Source of the DNA: JBNKVT01 sp050299335
GTDB lineage: Bacteria > Pseudomonadota > Alphaproteobacteria > Rhodobacterales > Rhodobacteraceae
Direction: 5' to 3'
Assembly: GCA_050299335.1 (NCBI GenBank)
Contig: JBNKVT010000045.1
Location: 1-30,287, forward strand
Length of the DNA stretch: 30,287 nucleotides
Made by a program: the position numbers and the translations under genes. The notes beneath the pieces are model-generated. The model saw only the letters and a list, made by a program, of their open reading frames with translations, was not told the DNA's origin and did no database searches. The first letter of the stretch is position 1, and each line of letters starts with the position of its first letter. Shown here piece after piece: positions 9,756 to 19,734 of this stretch.

Positions 9756-10310
9756 ATGGATGGACCAGACCTCACCACCCCGCTCACCTGCACCCTCAGC
9801 CCGCCGTCCCGGCGGGCCGAACGCAAACGCTTTCGCAAGTCGCTTCTGCCGCATATTACCGGGCAGGAAACCCTGCCCGACGGCCTGCGCATCGATTTCG
9901 ACGCCAAGGCCGTCAGCCGCGCCGAGCTTGACCGTCTGATCCGCCTCGATGCGGACTGCTGCAAATTCCTCGACCACAGGGTTGAAGAGGCGGGCGACAC
10001 CAGATCCCTATTTGTCATCTCCGAAGGCAACGGCACCGCCCTCGCCCAGGCCTTCTGCGATGAATTTCCGACGAAGGCGGGCATGCTGTCTGGCAAGGCC
10101 GCGCTGATCGGCCTCGTCTCGTTTTGCGGCCTGGGCTGCGGCGGCACCATCGCCCTTACCGCAAGCGGTGCGGGCACGGCAGCTCTGGCCATTGGCGGCT
10201 ACGTAGAACTTGCCCTATTGGGCCTGGTCCTACTCGCCGTTATCGTCACAATCAGATACCGAAGACGGGCACACCGAAAGGACCTTCATGCGGATCGGAG
10301 CTGTTGCTGA
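9756..10310 (+). CDS. Cysteine-rich membrane protein under MerR control, possible metal handling
   Basis: A 184-residue protein of two parts. Residues 8-105 resemble the small cytosolic domain often found beside MerR regulators: TCTL start, GLRIDF, a run of charged helix, and an adjacent pair Cys68-Cys69 in DADCCKFLDHRVE. Residues 111-167 form two membrane spans, the first holding Cys124 and Cys128 (SFCGLGCGG), and the tail ends in Cys183-Cys184. Cys pairs before, within and after the membrane suggest relay of a thiophilic metal, as in MerT-type carriers. That is inference; no substrate is known. The start follows AAGAAGGAGA. It sits directly behind the MerR-type promoter and its 3' end overlaps the regulator gene by 23 bases. 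Confidence 0.8.
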   Translation: MDGPDLTTPLTCTLSPPSRRAERKRFRKSLLPHITGQETLPDGLRIDFDAKAVSRAELDRLIRLDADCCKFLDHRVEEAGDTRSLFVISEGNGTALAQAFCDEFPTKAGMLSGKAALIGLVSFCGLGCGGTIALTASGAGTAALAIGGYVELALLGLVLLAVIVTIRYRRRAHRKDLHADRSCC

Positions 10311-10692
10311 AAAACTGGGGCTGACCCCATCGGCCATCCGCTATTACGAGCGACAGGGGCTGATCCGGCGCGTGGGCCGGGTCGGCGCCGCGCGCGAGTT
10401 CGACGCGGATACTATTCTGACCCTTCGCTTCCTGAAACTGGCCCAATCCGCCGGCTTCACCCTGAGAGAGGTGCGCAGACTTCTCGAATACGGCTTCGGA
10501 GAAACCCGTCCACAGGCGGATTGGCAGGATTTCTTTGAAGCCAAGAAACGCGATATCCGCCATCAGATCGCCGATCTGAACGCCATGTCCGGCCTTCTCG
10601 ACCAGTTCTCCGACTGTGCCTGCGAAAGCCTCGAAGACTGCATGTCCCGCTCCGACTGCCTCGACGCCCCATCCCGTAGGCCCGTGCCATGA
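10288..10692 (+). CDS. MerR-family transcriptional regulator with C-terminal cysteine cluster
   Basis: A 134-residue activator/repressor. The winged-helix part MRIGAVAEKLGLTPSAIRYY-ERQGLI opens the protein as in all MerR members, followed by a dimerisation helix (about 75-108). The effector end has Cys110, Cys112, Cys118 and Cys124 (CAC, then CMSRSDC). The last piece resembles the SoxR cluster wording CLSRSDC, but the spacing C-x-C-x5-C-x5-C differs from SoxR C-x2-C-x-C-x5-C. The Cys82 of mercury MerR has no counterpart in the ETRPQADW region. It therefore senses a metal, a thiol-reactive compound or possibly redox state through a non-standard cluster. AAAGGA precedes the ATG, which was chosen over a longer frame. 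Confidence 0.92.
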   Translation: MRIGAVAEKLGLTPSAIRYYERQGLIRRVGRVGAAREFDADTILTLRFLKLAQSAGFTLREVRRLLEYGFGETRPQADWQDFFEAKKRDIRHQIADLNAMSGLLDQFSDCACESLEDCMSRSDCLDAPSRRPVP

Positions 10693-10898
10693 CCGAACAT
10701 CTCGGCCTCATCGCTGTCACCCTCATGGTCGCGTCCTACGCCCTTGAACCCCGCCACCGCCATTTCACCCTGATCTTCGCCGCCGCCTGTGCCCTTGCTG
10801 CATTCTACGCCTGGCTGATCGGCTCCGTACCTTTCCTCATCGCCGAGGGCATCTGGTCCCTCGTCGCCCTGTACCGTTGGCGCAGCGCCCCTCCGTAG
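10689..10898 (+). CDS. Small membrane protein, CBU_0592-like
   Basis: A 69-residue protein with about three hydrophobic segments (5-20, 28-45, 48-63) and the closing motif IAEGIWSLVALYRW. This end resembles the CBU_0592-type membrane domain, in which a V/IIEGFWALIALY-like segment is conserved; function unknown. Its ATG overlaps the merR stop as ATGA, so it is the third gene of the MerR-controlled unit. The stop is directly abutted by a palindromic repeat. Confidence 0.75.
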   Translation: MTEHLGLIAVTLMVASYALEPRHRHFTLIFAAACALAAFYAWLIGSVPFLIAEGIWSLVALYRWRSAPP

Positions 10899-10918
10899 GG
10901 TGCGTGCTCGCACGCACC
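10899..10918 (-). repeat. REP-like palindrome
   Basis: GGTGCGTGCTCGCACGCACC has perfect 9-bp arms around TC and is preceded by GTAGG. Read on the minus strand it ends in CCCTAC, like the copies at 28574, 28637 and 29354. It lies between convergent genes. Confidence 0.8.
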
Positions 10919-10935
10919 ACTCGCCACGATTCCGG

Positions 10936-11736
10936 CTATTTCGGCCCACCCAACTTCCGCTCGATCTCGCCCAACCGCTTCAGCACCTCGTCGCGGTAAT
11001 CGTCCGTCTTCTGGTCCGCCTCTTCGTGATGGGCGTCCTGCATCGAGTTCACGACAAGACCGACGACGAGGTTCAGCACCACGAAAGTGGTCATCAGGAT
11101 GAAGGGCACGAAGAAGGCCCAGGCATAAGGATAGACCTCCATCACCGGCCGCACGATCCCCATCGACCAGCTTTCCAGCGTCATGATCTGGAACAGCGAA
11201 TAGCCGGAACGGCCAAGGGTGCCGAACCAGTGCGGGAAGCTGTCGCCGAAGAGATTGGTCGCCATCACCGCGCCGATATAGAAGACCAGGCCCATCAGCA
11301 GAAAGACCGAGCCCATGCCCGGCAGCGCGTTGATAAGCCCCTGCACCACGCGGCGGAGCGAGGGCGAGACCGAGATCACCCGGAACAGCCTGAGGATCCT
11401 GAGCGCCCTGAGCACCGACAGGCCCTGAGCGGTCGGCACAAGGGCGATGCCGACAATGACGAAATCGAACAGGTTCCAGCCATCGCGAAAGAAACTCTGG
11501 CGGTAGGCAAAGAGCTTTGCGGCGATCTCGGTGACGAAGATCGCCAGGCACAACGTGTCGAGGGCGACGACAAGCGGTCCGGCCGCCGCCACCACCCGGT
11601 CCGAGGTCTCCAGTCCGAGGATCACGGCGTTGAACAGGATGACGCCCAGAATGAAGTTCCGGAACAGGGCGCGTTCGATCGCGGCAGCGACGCGCGCGCG
11701 CATGGACAGGGGCATGGATTCGCTCGGCTGGGTCAT
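10936..11736 (-). CDS. Bacterial voltage-gated sodium channel (BacNav)
   Basis: A 266-residue single-domain channel that assembles as a tetramer in the inner membrane and passes Na+ on depolarisation. Six spans are visible: S1 about 27-45, S2 55-76, S3 86-101, S4 106-121 with gating arginines 110, 113, 116 and 119 at every third residue, S5 140-165 and S6 204-232. The pore carries the filter TLESWS (186-191), the same as NavAb, followed by MGIVRPVMEVYPYAW. Residues 233-263 form a Glu/Asp/Lys-rich helix suited to the C-terminal coiled-coil bundle. The ATG at 11736 follows GGAGA; an upstream frame to 11913 adds non-homologous sequence. Neighbouring genes do not show what it serves, but marine relatives link such channels to motility and pH response. 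Confidence 0.95.
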   Translation of the reverse strand: MTQPSESMPLSMRARVAAAIERALFRNFILGVILFNAVILGLETSDRVVAAAGPLVVALDTLCLAIFVTEIAAKLFAYRQSFFRDGWNLFDFVIVGIALVPTAQGLSVLRALRILRLFRVISVSPSLRRVVQGLINALPGMGSVFLLMGLVFYIGAVMATNLFGDSFPHWFGTLGRSGYSLFQIMTLESWSMGIVRPVMEVYPYAWAFFVPFILMTTFVVLNLVVGLVVNSMQDAHHEEADQKTDDYRDEVLKRLGEIERKLGGPK

Positions 11737-12176
11737 GAGTCTCCATATGGCGTATCGGCGGGCGCACGCCAAGTGGCATCGGCGTCCCGGGGACACATCC
11801 GCCCTTGGGGATATTGCACGGCGCCTCCCGGCTCCCCGGTGGGAAATGGCTTGTGAAATCCTTGCATCAGCCACCTGGCATATGTCTGCCCCAATCGCAC
11901 CCGGATCCGGCATTCCCGATACCGGCCTCTTGATGTCCGGTCTCCGAAACGAGGGCCAAACCCGCCCTCGGGCGGGGCGAGGCCCGGTGCTGGTCGCCCG
12001 TGCGGGGTCCGTGCGGGGTCCGAGCGGGGCGCTATGGGGGAAGGCGGGTCTTGTATTGGGGCGGGATTGGTGTGGGGGTGTGTCTTGGGTCCGGTTGGCG
12101 GTTCGAGAATACCGGGCGCGATTGTCCCGCCTGGTCCCGGGGGCTCCCTGCGATCCCCGGCTCGCGGGCGCCTTCG
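11737..12176. other. Gene-free stretch between sodium channel and pheA
   Basis: No convincing gene is seen. It holds a GC hairpin at 11961-11976 (CCCGCCC / GGGCGGG around TC), two exact tandem copies of GTGCGGGGTCC at 12000-12021 with a degenerate third, and a G-rich run over about 12022-12095. Both flanking genes are on the minus strand, so this carries the channel's promoter and whatever ends pheA transcription. Confidence 0.6.
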
Positions 12177-13037
12177 CTACGCCTCCCCGGCTGCTGCCCG
12201 CTCCGCCGCGTGCCGCAGGGCGCTGGCCTCATAGACCCCGAGGATTTTCAGCTCGGTGGTGAAATAATCCAGCTCTTCCAGGGCGCGGGCGACGGCGGGG
12301 TCGTCGGGATGGCCCTCGATATCGGCGTAGAACTGCGTCGCCGAGAACGAGCCGCCGACCATGTAGCTCTCCAGCTTGACCATGTTGACCCCATTGGTCG
12401 CGAACCCGCCCATGGCCTTGTAAAGGGCTGCCGGAATGTTGCGGACCCGGAACACGAAGGAGGTCATCATCCCCGGGGCCAGCGCCGGGTAATCCGCCTC
12501 TTCGGCCATGGCGAGAAAGCGGGTGGTGTTGGTCTCGTGATCCTCGATATGGCGGGCCAGCAGGTCGAGCCCGTAGATCTCGCCCGCCAGCTCTGATGCC
12601 AGCGCCCCGGTGCTGCGCTCCCCGGTCTCGGCAACCTCACGCGCCGAGCCCGCCGTATCGCCCACCGCCTCGCGCGCGATCCCGTGGCGTTTCAGGAATT
12701 CCCGGCACTGGCCGAGCAAGACCGGATGGCTGATCGCCTTCCTGATATCGCCAAGGGCCGCGCCCCGGATCCCAAAGAGGTTGATATGCACCCGCACGAA
12801 ATGCTCGCCGACGATATGCAGCCCCGATTCCGGCAACAGCTGATGCACGTCCGCCACCCGCCCATAGGTCGAGTTCTCCACCGGGATCATCGCCAGTTCG
12901 GCCCGCCCTTCGCGCACCGCCTCGATGGCACCCTCGAATGTGGCGCAGGGCAGCGCCTCCATCTCTGGGTAGGCTTCGCGGCAGGCCTGGTGGGAATAGG
13001 CCCCCGGCTCGCCCTGAAAGGAAATTCGGCCCGTCAT
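12177..13037 (-). CDS. pheA: Prephenate dehydratase
   Basis: The enzyme converts prephenate to phenylpyruvate in phenylalanine synthesis. At 286 residues it is the monofunctional form, without the chorismate mutase domain of enteric PheA. The catalytic domain (about 4-180) shows FQGEPGAYSHQA, IPVENSTYGRV and the active-site segment NTTRFLAM. A C-terminal ACT domain (about 195-272) with SFVFRVRNIPAALYKAM and VKLESYMVGGSF would bind phenylalanine for feedback inhibition. AGGGGAC precedes the ATG. It stands alone and is divergent from the cytochrome gene. Confidence 0.96.
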   Translation of the reverse strand: MTGRISFQGEPGAYSHQACREAYPEMEALPCATFEGAIEAVREGRAELAMIPVENSTYGRVADVHQLLPESGLHIVGEHFVRVHINLFGIRGAALGDIRKAISHPVLLGQCREFLKRHGIAREAVGDTAGSAREVAETGERSTGALASELAGEIYGLDLLARHIEDHETNTTRFLAMAEEADYPALAPGMMTSFVFRVRNIPAALYKAMGGFATNGVNMVKLESYMVGGSFSATQFYADIEGHPDDPAVARALEELDYFTTELKILGVYEASALRHAAERAAAGEA

Positions 13038-13188
13038 CGCGTCCCCTGCCCCCGTCTGCCTCGTTCAAACCCGGTTAATTGGTCGCGGTTACTATACCTT
13101 GCACACCGATATGGGAAGCGGTTAGAAGGCTGCGAGCCAATTCGGGAGCGGGCCGACCCTCTCCGCCATAAGCAAGCGAGTGCCGCCA

Positions 13189-13713
13189 ATGAACACAATG
13201 GAAATCACCAAGGTTGTCGCGGGTCTGTGTGCCGCGCTGCTGGTCTTTCTCCTGATCAATTTTTTCACCGAGTTTCTCTATGCCTCGGATGCGGGACATG
13301 GCGGCGAGGTCCACAATGTCTACGAGATCGCCTCCGGCGAGACCCATGAGGAACCGGGCGACGGCGACGGCGGCGAGACGCTCGACGTAGCAGCCCTGAT
13401 GGCCGCCGCCGATCCGGCCGCTGGCGAGGGCGAATTCAAGCCCTGCCAGGCCTGCCACAAGCTGGCCGCGGGCGAAAACGCCGTCGGCCCGTCGCTTTAC
13501 GGCGTTGTCGGACGCGATATCGGCTCGATGGACGGCTTTGCCTATTCCGATGAACTGAACACGCTGCCGGGCGACTGGACACCTGAGGCCCTTATCGGGT
13601 TTCTCGGCGATCCCAAGGGTTACGCGCCGGGCACCAAGATGGCTTTCCGCGGCATCCGCAGCCCCGAGGACCGGGCCGACCTGATCGCCTATCTGGATTC
13701 ACTCGACGATTGA
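13189..13713 (+). CDS. Membrane-anchored c-type cytochrome (cytochrome cy type)
   Basis: A 174-residue electron carrier of the periplasmic face. Residues 8-30 are an uncleaved N-terminal membrane anchor, 35-75 an acidic Gly/Glu-rich linker, and 76-174 a class I cytochrome c domain with haem motif CQACH (86-90) and axial Met151 in GTKMAF. Anchor plus linker plus haem domain is the build of cytochrome cy of Rhodobacter, which passes electrons from the bc1 complex to cbb3 oxidase or the reaction centre. The ATG at 13189 was chosen over a GTG nine bases earlier because MNTMEITK matches family N-termini; an ATG at 13198 is also possible. Confidence 0.92.
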   Translation: MNTMEITKVVAGLCAALLVFLLINFFTEFLYASDAGHGGEVHNVYEIASGETHEEPGDGDGGETLDVAALMAAADPAAGEGEFKPCQACHKLAAGENAVGPSLYGVVGRDIGSMDGFAYSDELNTLPGDWTPEALIGFLGDPKGYAPGTKMAFRGIRSPEDRADLIAYLDSLDD

Positions 13714-13737
13714 GCCCGTCCCTGTTGACGCCTACCG

Positions 13738-13766
13738 ATCCCCGGCCCCTCGCGCCGGGGATTTTC
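13738..13766 (+). terminator. Rho-independent terminator after cytochrome c gene
   Basis: Perfect stem ATCCCCGGC / GCCGGGGAT with a seven-base loop, followed by TTTTC, 24 bases after the cytochrome stop. Confidence 0.88.
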
Positions 13767-13813
13767 GTAACCGGGCGGGGTTCAAGCCTTTGCGACCGTC
13801 CCGGGTTTCCGCC

Positions 13814-13839
13814 TTTACCTGAAGGAAACTTCCGGTAAA
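13814..13839 (+). promoter_or_regulatory. Inverted repeat upstream of yejA (operator or leader hairpin)
   Basis: Arms TTTACCTGAAG and CTTCCGGTAAA pair at 10 of 11 positions around GAAA. In RNA this would be a long stem capped by a GNRA-type tetraloop; in DNA it could be an operator. It ends 41 bases before the yejA start and has no T-run, so it is not a terminator of the usual kind. Confidence 0.5.
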
Positions 13840-13880
13840 CTCTGCCCCAGAGTGCAGGGACGCATGGCAAAGGAGCTAGA

Positions 13881-15767
13881 ATGGCCAGATCGCGCAGCGC
13901 AACCGCAACGCTCACCCCGCTTGGCAAAGCCCTCCTGGCATCGGGTCTTCTGATCGCCGCCGTCGGCACCGCGTTCCAGGTCAGGGCCCAGGACACCATC
14001 GTCTCGCACGGCATCTCTGCCTTCGGAGAACTCAAATACCCGGCCGATTTCCAGCATTTCGACTATGTGAACCCCGACGCCCCCCGCGGCGGCGAGATGA
14101 AGTTCCGCTCGCAACTCGCCTCCCAGACCTTCGACAGCCTCAACCCCTTCATCCTCAAGGGCGAGGCCGCGCACGGGCTGGGGCTCCTGTACGACACGCT
14201 GCTGACCGGCTCGTCGGACGAGGCCGACAGCTATTACGGGCTGGTCGCCGAAAGCATCGAATATCCCGAGGACCGCTCCTGGGCCATCTTCCACATGCGC
14301 CCCGAGGCGCGCTTTTCCGATGGCCATCCGATCACCGCCCATGACGTGGTCTTTTCGCTCAATATCCTGAAGGACCAGGGCAAACCGGTCTATCAGATCA
14401 TCTATCAGGACATCGTTTCGGCCGAGGCGCTGGACGATCATACCGTCAGGTTCACCTTCACCGAAGAGGCCGCCAAGCGCGACCTGCCGTCGGAGGCCGG
14501 CGGCATCCCGATCCTGCCCGAACATTATTACGAGACCCGCGACTTCTCCCAATCCTCGTTGGAATTCCCGGTCGGGTCCTCGGCCTTCGAGGTGGTCGAG
14601 GCCAATCCGGGCCGCTCGATCAAATACTGCAAGATCGATGACTATTGGGCCGCCGATCTGCCGGTGAATGTCGGGCTGAACAATTTCGACTGCTACACCT
14701 ACGAATATTTCGCCGACAACACCGCCGCCTTTGAGGCCTTCAAGGTCGGCGAGACCTATTTCCACCAGGAATTCTTCTCTCTGAACTGGGCCACCGCCTA
14801 TGATTTCCCCGCCCTCGACAAGGGCTGGATCATCCGCGAGAGCGTCCCCGACGAGCGTCCCACCGGCACCCAGGGCTTCTGGATCAACCTGCGCCGCGAG
14901 AAATTCCAGGACCCGCGGGTCCGCGAGGCCATCGGATTGATGTTCAACTTCGAATGGTCGAACGAGACCCTGTTCTACGGACTTTACAACCGCACCGACA
15001 GTTTCTTCGAGAACACGCCGATGCAGGCGGAGGGTCTGCCTCAGGGCGAGGAACTGGAGGTGCTGGAGAAATACCGTGACCAGCTGCCCGAAAGCATCTT
15101 CACAGAACCGGCCTACACACCGCCCCTCAACAACCCCCGCCGCCCGCTCGACCGCGCCGCCGTGCGCCGCGCCAACCAGTTGCTCGACGCGGCAGGCTGG
15201 ACCATCCAGGACGGCCTCCGCCGCAACGCCGAAGGCGATGTGCTGAGCCTGTCCATTGTCGACGACAACCCGTCCTTCGAGCGCATTTCCAATCCGTTCA
15301 TCGAGAACCTGCGCGCCATCGGCATCGATGCGCGGCTGGAACAGATCGACGCCGCCCAGATGCAGGAACGCCAGGAGAATTTCGATTTCGACCTGACCCC
15401 GGGCAATCTGCGCATGTCGCTGTCGCCTTCGCTGGAACTGCGCACCATCTACGGATCGGACGGCGCCAATGCGCAAGGCACCCTGAACCTCGCCGGCGTC
15501 GCCGATCCGGTGGTCGACGCGCTGATCGAGGATGTCATCAATTCCAGGACCCGCGCCTCGATGGAAGCGCGGGTGAAGGCGCTCGACCGGGTGCTGCGCG
15601 CGCAACATGTCTGGGTGCCGAACTGGTATGGCGGCAGTTTCCTGATCGCCTATTGGGACATTTTCGGCCGCCCCGAGATCAAGCCCCCCTATTCGCGCGG
15701 CGACGAGACCTGGTGGATCGACCAGGCAAAGTTCGAGGCGCTGAAGGCCGAGGGCGCGCTGCGCTGA
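13881..15767 (+). CDS. yejA: ABC transporter substrate-binding protein, YejA-like
   Basis: A 628-residue periplasmic binding protein of family 5 (peptide/nickel group). A signal peptide covers about 1-36 (basic start, hydrophobic core, cut near VRAQ). The mature start, SHGISAFGELKYPADFQHFDYVNPDAPRGG as a segment of conserved positions, is that of YejA, and the domain entry ITAHDVVFSLNILKD follows near 150. YejA feeds YejBEF, an importer of oligopeptides and of microcin C-type peptide-nucleotides. AAGGAG stands at the right distance before the ATG. yejB starts one base after the stop. No nickel-type residues could be judged by eye. Confidence 0.92.
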   Translation: MARSRSATATLTPLGKALLASGLLIAAVGTAFQVRAQDTIVSHGISAFGELKYPADFQHFDYVNPDAPRGGEMKFRSQLASQTFDSLNPFILKGEAAHGLGLLYDTLLTGSSDEADSYYGLVAESIEYPEDRSWAIFHMRPEARFSDGHPITAHDVVFSLNILKDQGKPVYQIIYQDIVSAEALDDHTVRFTFTEEAAKRDLPSEAGGIPILPEHYYETRDFSQSSLEFPVGSSAFEVVEANPGRSIKYCKIDDYWAADLPVNVGLNNFDCYTYEYFADNTAAFEAFKVGETYFHQEFFSLNWATAYDFPALDKGWIIRESVPDERPTGTQGFWINLRREKFQDPRVREAIGLMFNFEWSNETLFYGLYNRTDSFFENTPMQAEGLPQGEELEVLEKYRDQLPESIFTEPAYTPPLNNPRRPLDRAAVRRANQLLDAAGWTIQDGLRRNAEGDVLSLSIVDDNPSFERISNPFIENLRAIGIDARLEQIDAAQMQERQENFDFDLTPGNLRMSLSPSLELRTIYGSDGANAQGTLNLAGVADPVVDALIEDVINSRTRASMEARVKALDRVLRAQHVWVPNWYGGSFLIAYWDIFGRPEIKPPYSRGDETWWIDQAKFEALKAEGALR

Positions 15768-15768
15768 C

Positions 15769-16848
15769 ATGGGAGCCTATATCGCCCGCAGGCTCTTGCT
15801 GATCGTCCCGACGCTCTTCGGCATCCTCCTGTTGAACTTCGCCCTGATCCAGCTTCTGCCGGGTGGCCCGGTCGAACAGGTGATCTCTCAGCTCGACAGT
15901 GAATCGTCGGCTACTGACCGGTTTTCCGGTGGCTCCGGCGATCTGGGTTCCGGTGCCGATGAAAGCGGCTACAAAGGGGCGCAAGGTTTGCCGCCGGAGT
16001 TTATCGAGGAACTGGAGAAGCAATTCGGCTTCGACAAGCCGGTCCATGTGCGGTTCTTTATAATGGTCCGTGATTTCCTCATGTTCGATTTTGGCGAAAG
16101 CTACTTCCGCTCCGTTTCGGTCGTTGATCTGGTGCTCGAGAAAATGCCGGTGTCGATCTCACTCGGCCTTTGGTCGACCCTGATCGCCTACATGATTTCC
16201 ATCCCTCTGGGCATTCGCAAGGCGGTCCGCGACGGCACGCCCTTCGACAACTGGACATCGGGTGTCATTATCGCTGCCTATTCGATTCCGGGTTTTCTCT
16301 TTGCCATCCTGCTCATCATCCTCTTCGCGGGCGGTTCCTACTGGCAATGGTTCCCACTCAGAGGGCTGACTTCCAGCAATTTTGATGAACTTAGCCTGAT
16401 GGGCAAGATCGCCGATTATTTCTGGCACATCACCCTGCCCGTCATCGCTTCGACGATCGCGTCCTTCGCTTCCCTGACGCTCCTTACCAAGAACTCCTTT
16501 CTCGACGAAATCCGCAAGCAATACGTGATCACGGCCCGCTCCAAAGGACTGACCGACAGACGCGTCTTCTATGGTCACGTGTTCCGAAACGCGATGCTGA
16601 TCGTCGTTTCGGGCTTTCCTGGCCTTTTTCTGGCTGTCTTCTTCTCGAGCTCGATCATCATCGAACAGGTGTTCTCCCTCGACGGTCTTGGCCGGCTCGG
16701 CTTCCTGTCCATTGTCGGCCGAGACTACCCGGTGGTTTTCGGGACCTTGTACGTCTTCGGCCTCATCGGCCTCATCGTCGGGATTCTGTCAGACCTCGTT
16801 TATGTCTGGATCGATCCCCGCATCGATTTCGAGGGCCGCGATACCTGA
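15769..16848 (+). CDS. yejB: ABC transporter permease, YejB-like
   Basis: A 359-residue inner-membrane permease of the DppB/OppB class. It opens with the family start MGAYIARRLLLIVPTLFGIL and PGGPVEQV, has the long periplasmic insertion typical of YejB (about 43-90, ending GFDKPVHVRFF), and contains the EAA-loop segment RKQYVITARSKGLTDRRVFYGHVFRNA split over about 244-270, the contact to the ATPase. It starts one base after yejA and its stop overlaps the start of yejE in TGATG. Parts of the gene are poorer in GC than yejA and yejF (58% by hand count in 16321-16380). Confidence 0.93.
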   Translation: MGAYIARRLLLIVPTLFGILLLNFALIQLLPGGPVEQVISQLDSESSATDRFSGGSGDLGSGADESGYKGAQGLPPEFIEELEKQFGFDKPVHVRFFIMVRDFLMFDFGESYFRSVSVVDLVLEKMPVSISLGLWSTLIAYMISIPLGIRKAVRDGTPFDNWTSGVIIAAYSIPGFLFAILLIILFAGGSYWQWFPLRGLTSSNFDELSLMGKIADYFWHITLPVIASTIASFASLTLLTKNSFLDEIRKQYVITARSKGLTDRRVFYGHVFRNAMLIVVSGFPGLFLAVFFSSSIIIEQVFSLDGLGRLGFLSIVGRDYPVVFGTLYVFGLIGLIVGILSDLVYVWIDPRIDFEGRDT

Positions 16849-17959
16849 TGCCCCGATTTCATCTCACTCCCCTGCAGCGCCGCCGCTGGCGCAATTTTCG
16901 GTCAAACAGACGCGCCTTCTGGTCGCTGTCAATCTTCATCGGCCTCTTCGTCTTCGCCCTCTTCGCCGAGTTTTTCGCCAATGACAAACCGCTTCTCGTC
17001 TCTTATCGCGGTGAATTGCACGCTCCGGTCTTCGCCTTCTATTCCGAGCGCGACTTCGGCGGAGAATTCGATACCGAAGCCGAATACCCCGCGCCAGAGG
17101 TTGAGTGCCTGATCGTCTCCGGTGGGCTGGAGGCCTGCTGGGACGATCCCGAGACCGTCATCGAGGATGCCGCCGACGGCGTCGTGGACAGCGTAGAAAT
17201 CGAAAAGGGCTGGGTGCTCTGGCCGCTGGTGCCCTATTCCTTCAACACCATCAATTACGACGTCACCCGCGCCCCCTCGCCTCCTGATGCCGCCCATTGG
17301 CTGGGCACCGACGACCAGACCCGCGACGTGGTGGCACGGATCATCTACGGGTTCCGAATCTCGGTGCTGTTTGCGTTGATTGTCGCATCAATTTCCACGG
17401 CTATTGGTGTATTCGCCGGAGCCGCCCAGGGCTATTTCGGCGGCTGGGTGGACCTGTTCTTTCAGCGCATCGTCGAGATCTGGCAGAGCATGAACGTGCT
17501 CTATGTCATCATCATCATCGCCGGCATCTTCACCATGAGTTTCACGGCTATGGCCTTAATCCTGGCCGTTTTCTCATGGACCGGCTTTGTTGGCGTCGTC
17601 CGGGCCGAGTTCCTTCGCGCCCGCAACTTCGAGTACGTTCGCGCCGCCCGTGCACTGGGTGTCGGCGACTGGACAATCATCTTTCGCCATGTCCTGCCGA
17701 ATGCCATGGTCGCAACACTGACGCTGTTGCCATTCTATATCACCAGTACCATCGGAACATTGGCAATCCTGGACTTCCTCGGATTTGGTCTGCCAGCCTC
17801 CTACCCGTCGCTCGGGGAACTGGCGCTGCAGGGCAAGAACAACATCACTTCACCCTGGCTGGGTTTCTCGGCCTTCTTCACCTACGCGATCATGCTCTCG
17901 CTGCTGGTGTTCATCTTCGAAGGGGTGCGCGACGCCTTCGACCCCAGAAAGACCTTCCG

Positions 17960-17963
<4 letters not shown>
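16848..17963 (+). CDS. yejE: ABC transporter permease, YejE-like
   Basis: A 371-residue second permease of the importer, DppC/OppC class. An N-terminal span (about 25-43) is followed by a large periplasmic region to about 160 containing HWLGTDDQTRDVVARIIYGFRIS, the conserved entry of this class, and then about five spans. The EAA loop reads EYVRAARALGVGDWTIIFRHVLPNA (parts of about 264-285). Its stop overlaps the GTG start of yejF. GC is low in its 3' half (48% by hand count in 17701-17760) compared with 70% at the start of yejF, partly because of membrane-span codons. Confidence 0.93.
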
Positions 17964-19588
<1,625 letters not shown>

Positions 19589-19734
19589 ACGCCTGACCGG
19601 AACACCCAGGAGGCTCCGCTGCGGCGCATGTGATGGCGAGACGACGCAGCGGCAAGGCGCAGCCTTCCGTCCGATCCCTCACAATCCGGCGAGGCGCGAT
19701 TATTTGGCTACAAACCGACTCCGCCCCGGCCTAT

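Noticed and set aside
13815..15770. 651-codon minus-strand open frame opposite yejA
   Set aside because: The plus strand encodes a complete YejA with signal peptide and ribosome site; the antisense frame is an artefact of GC-rich third positions.
17297..17959. N-terminal extension of yejF upstream of the GTG at 17960
   Set aside because: The extension overlaps yejE in another frame and does not resemble any ATPase N-terminus; the GTGA overlap gives the expected start.
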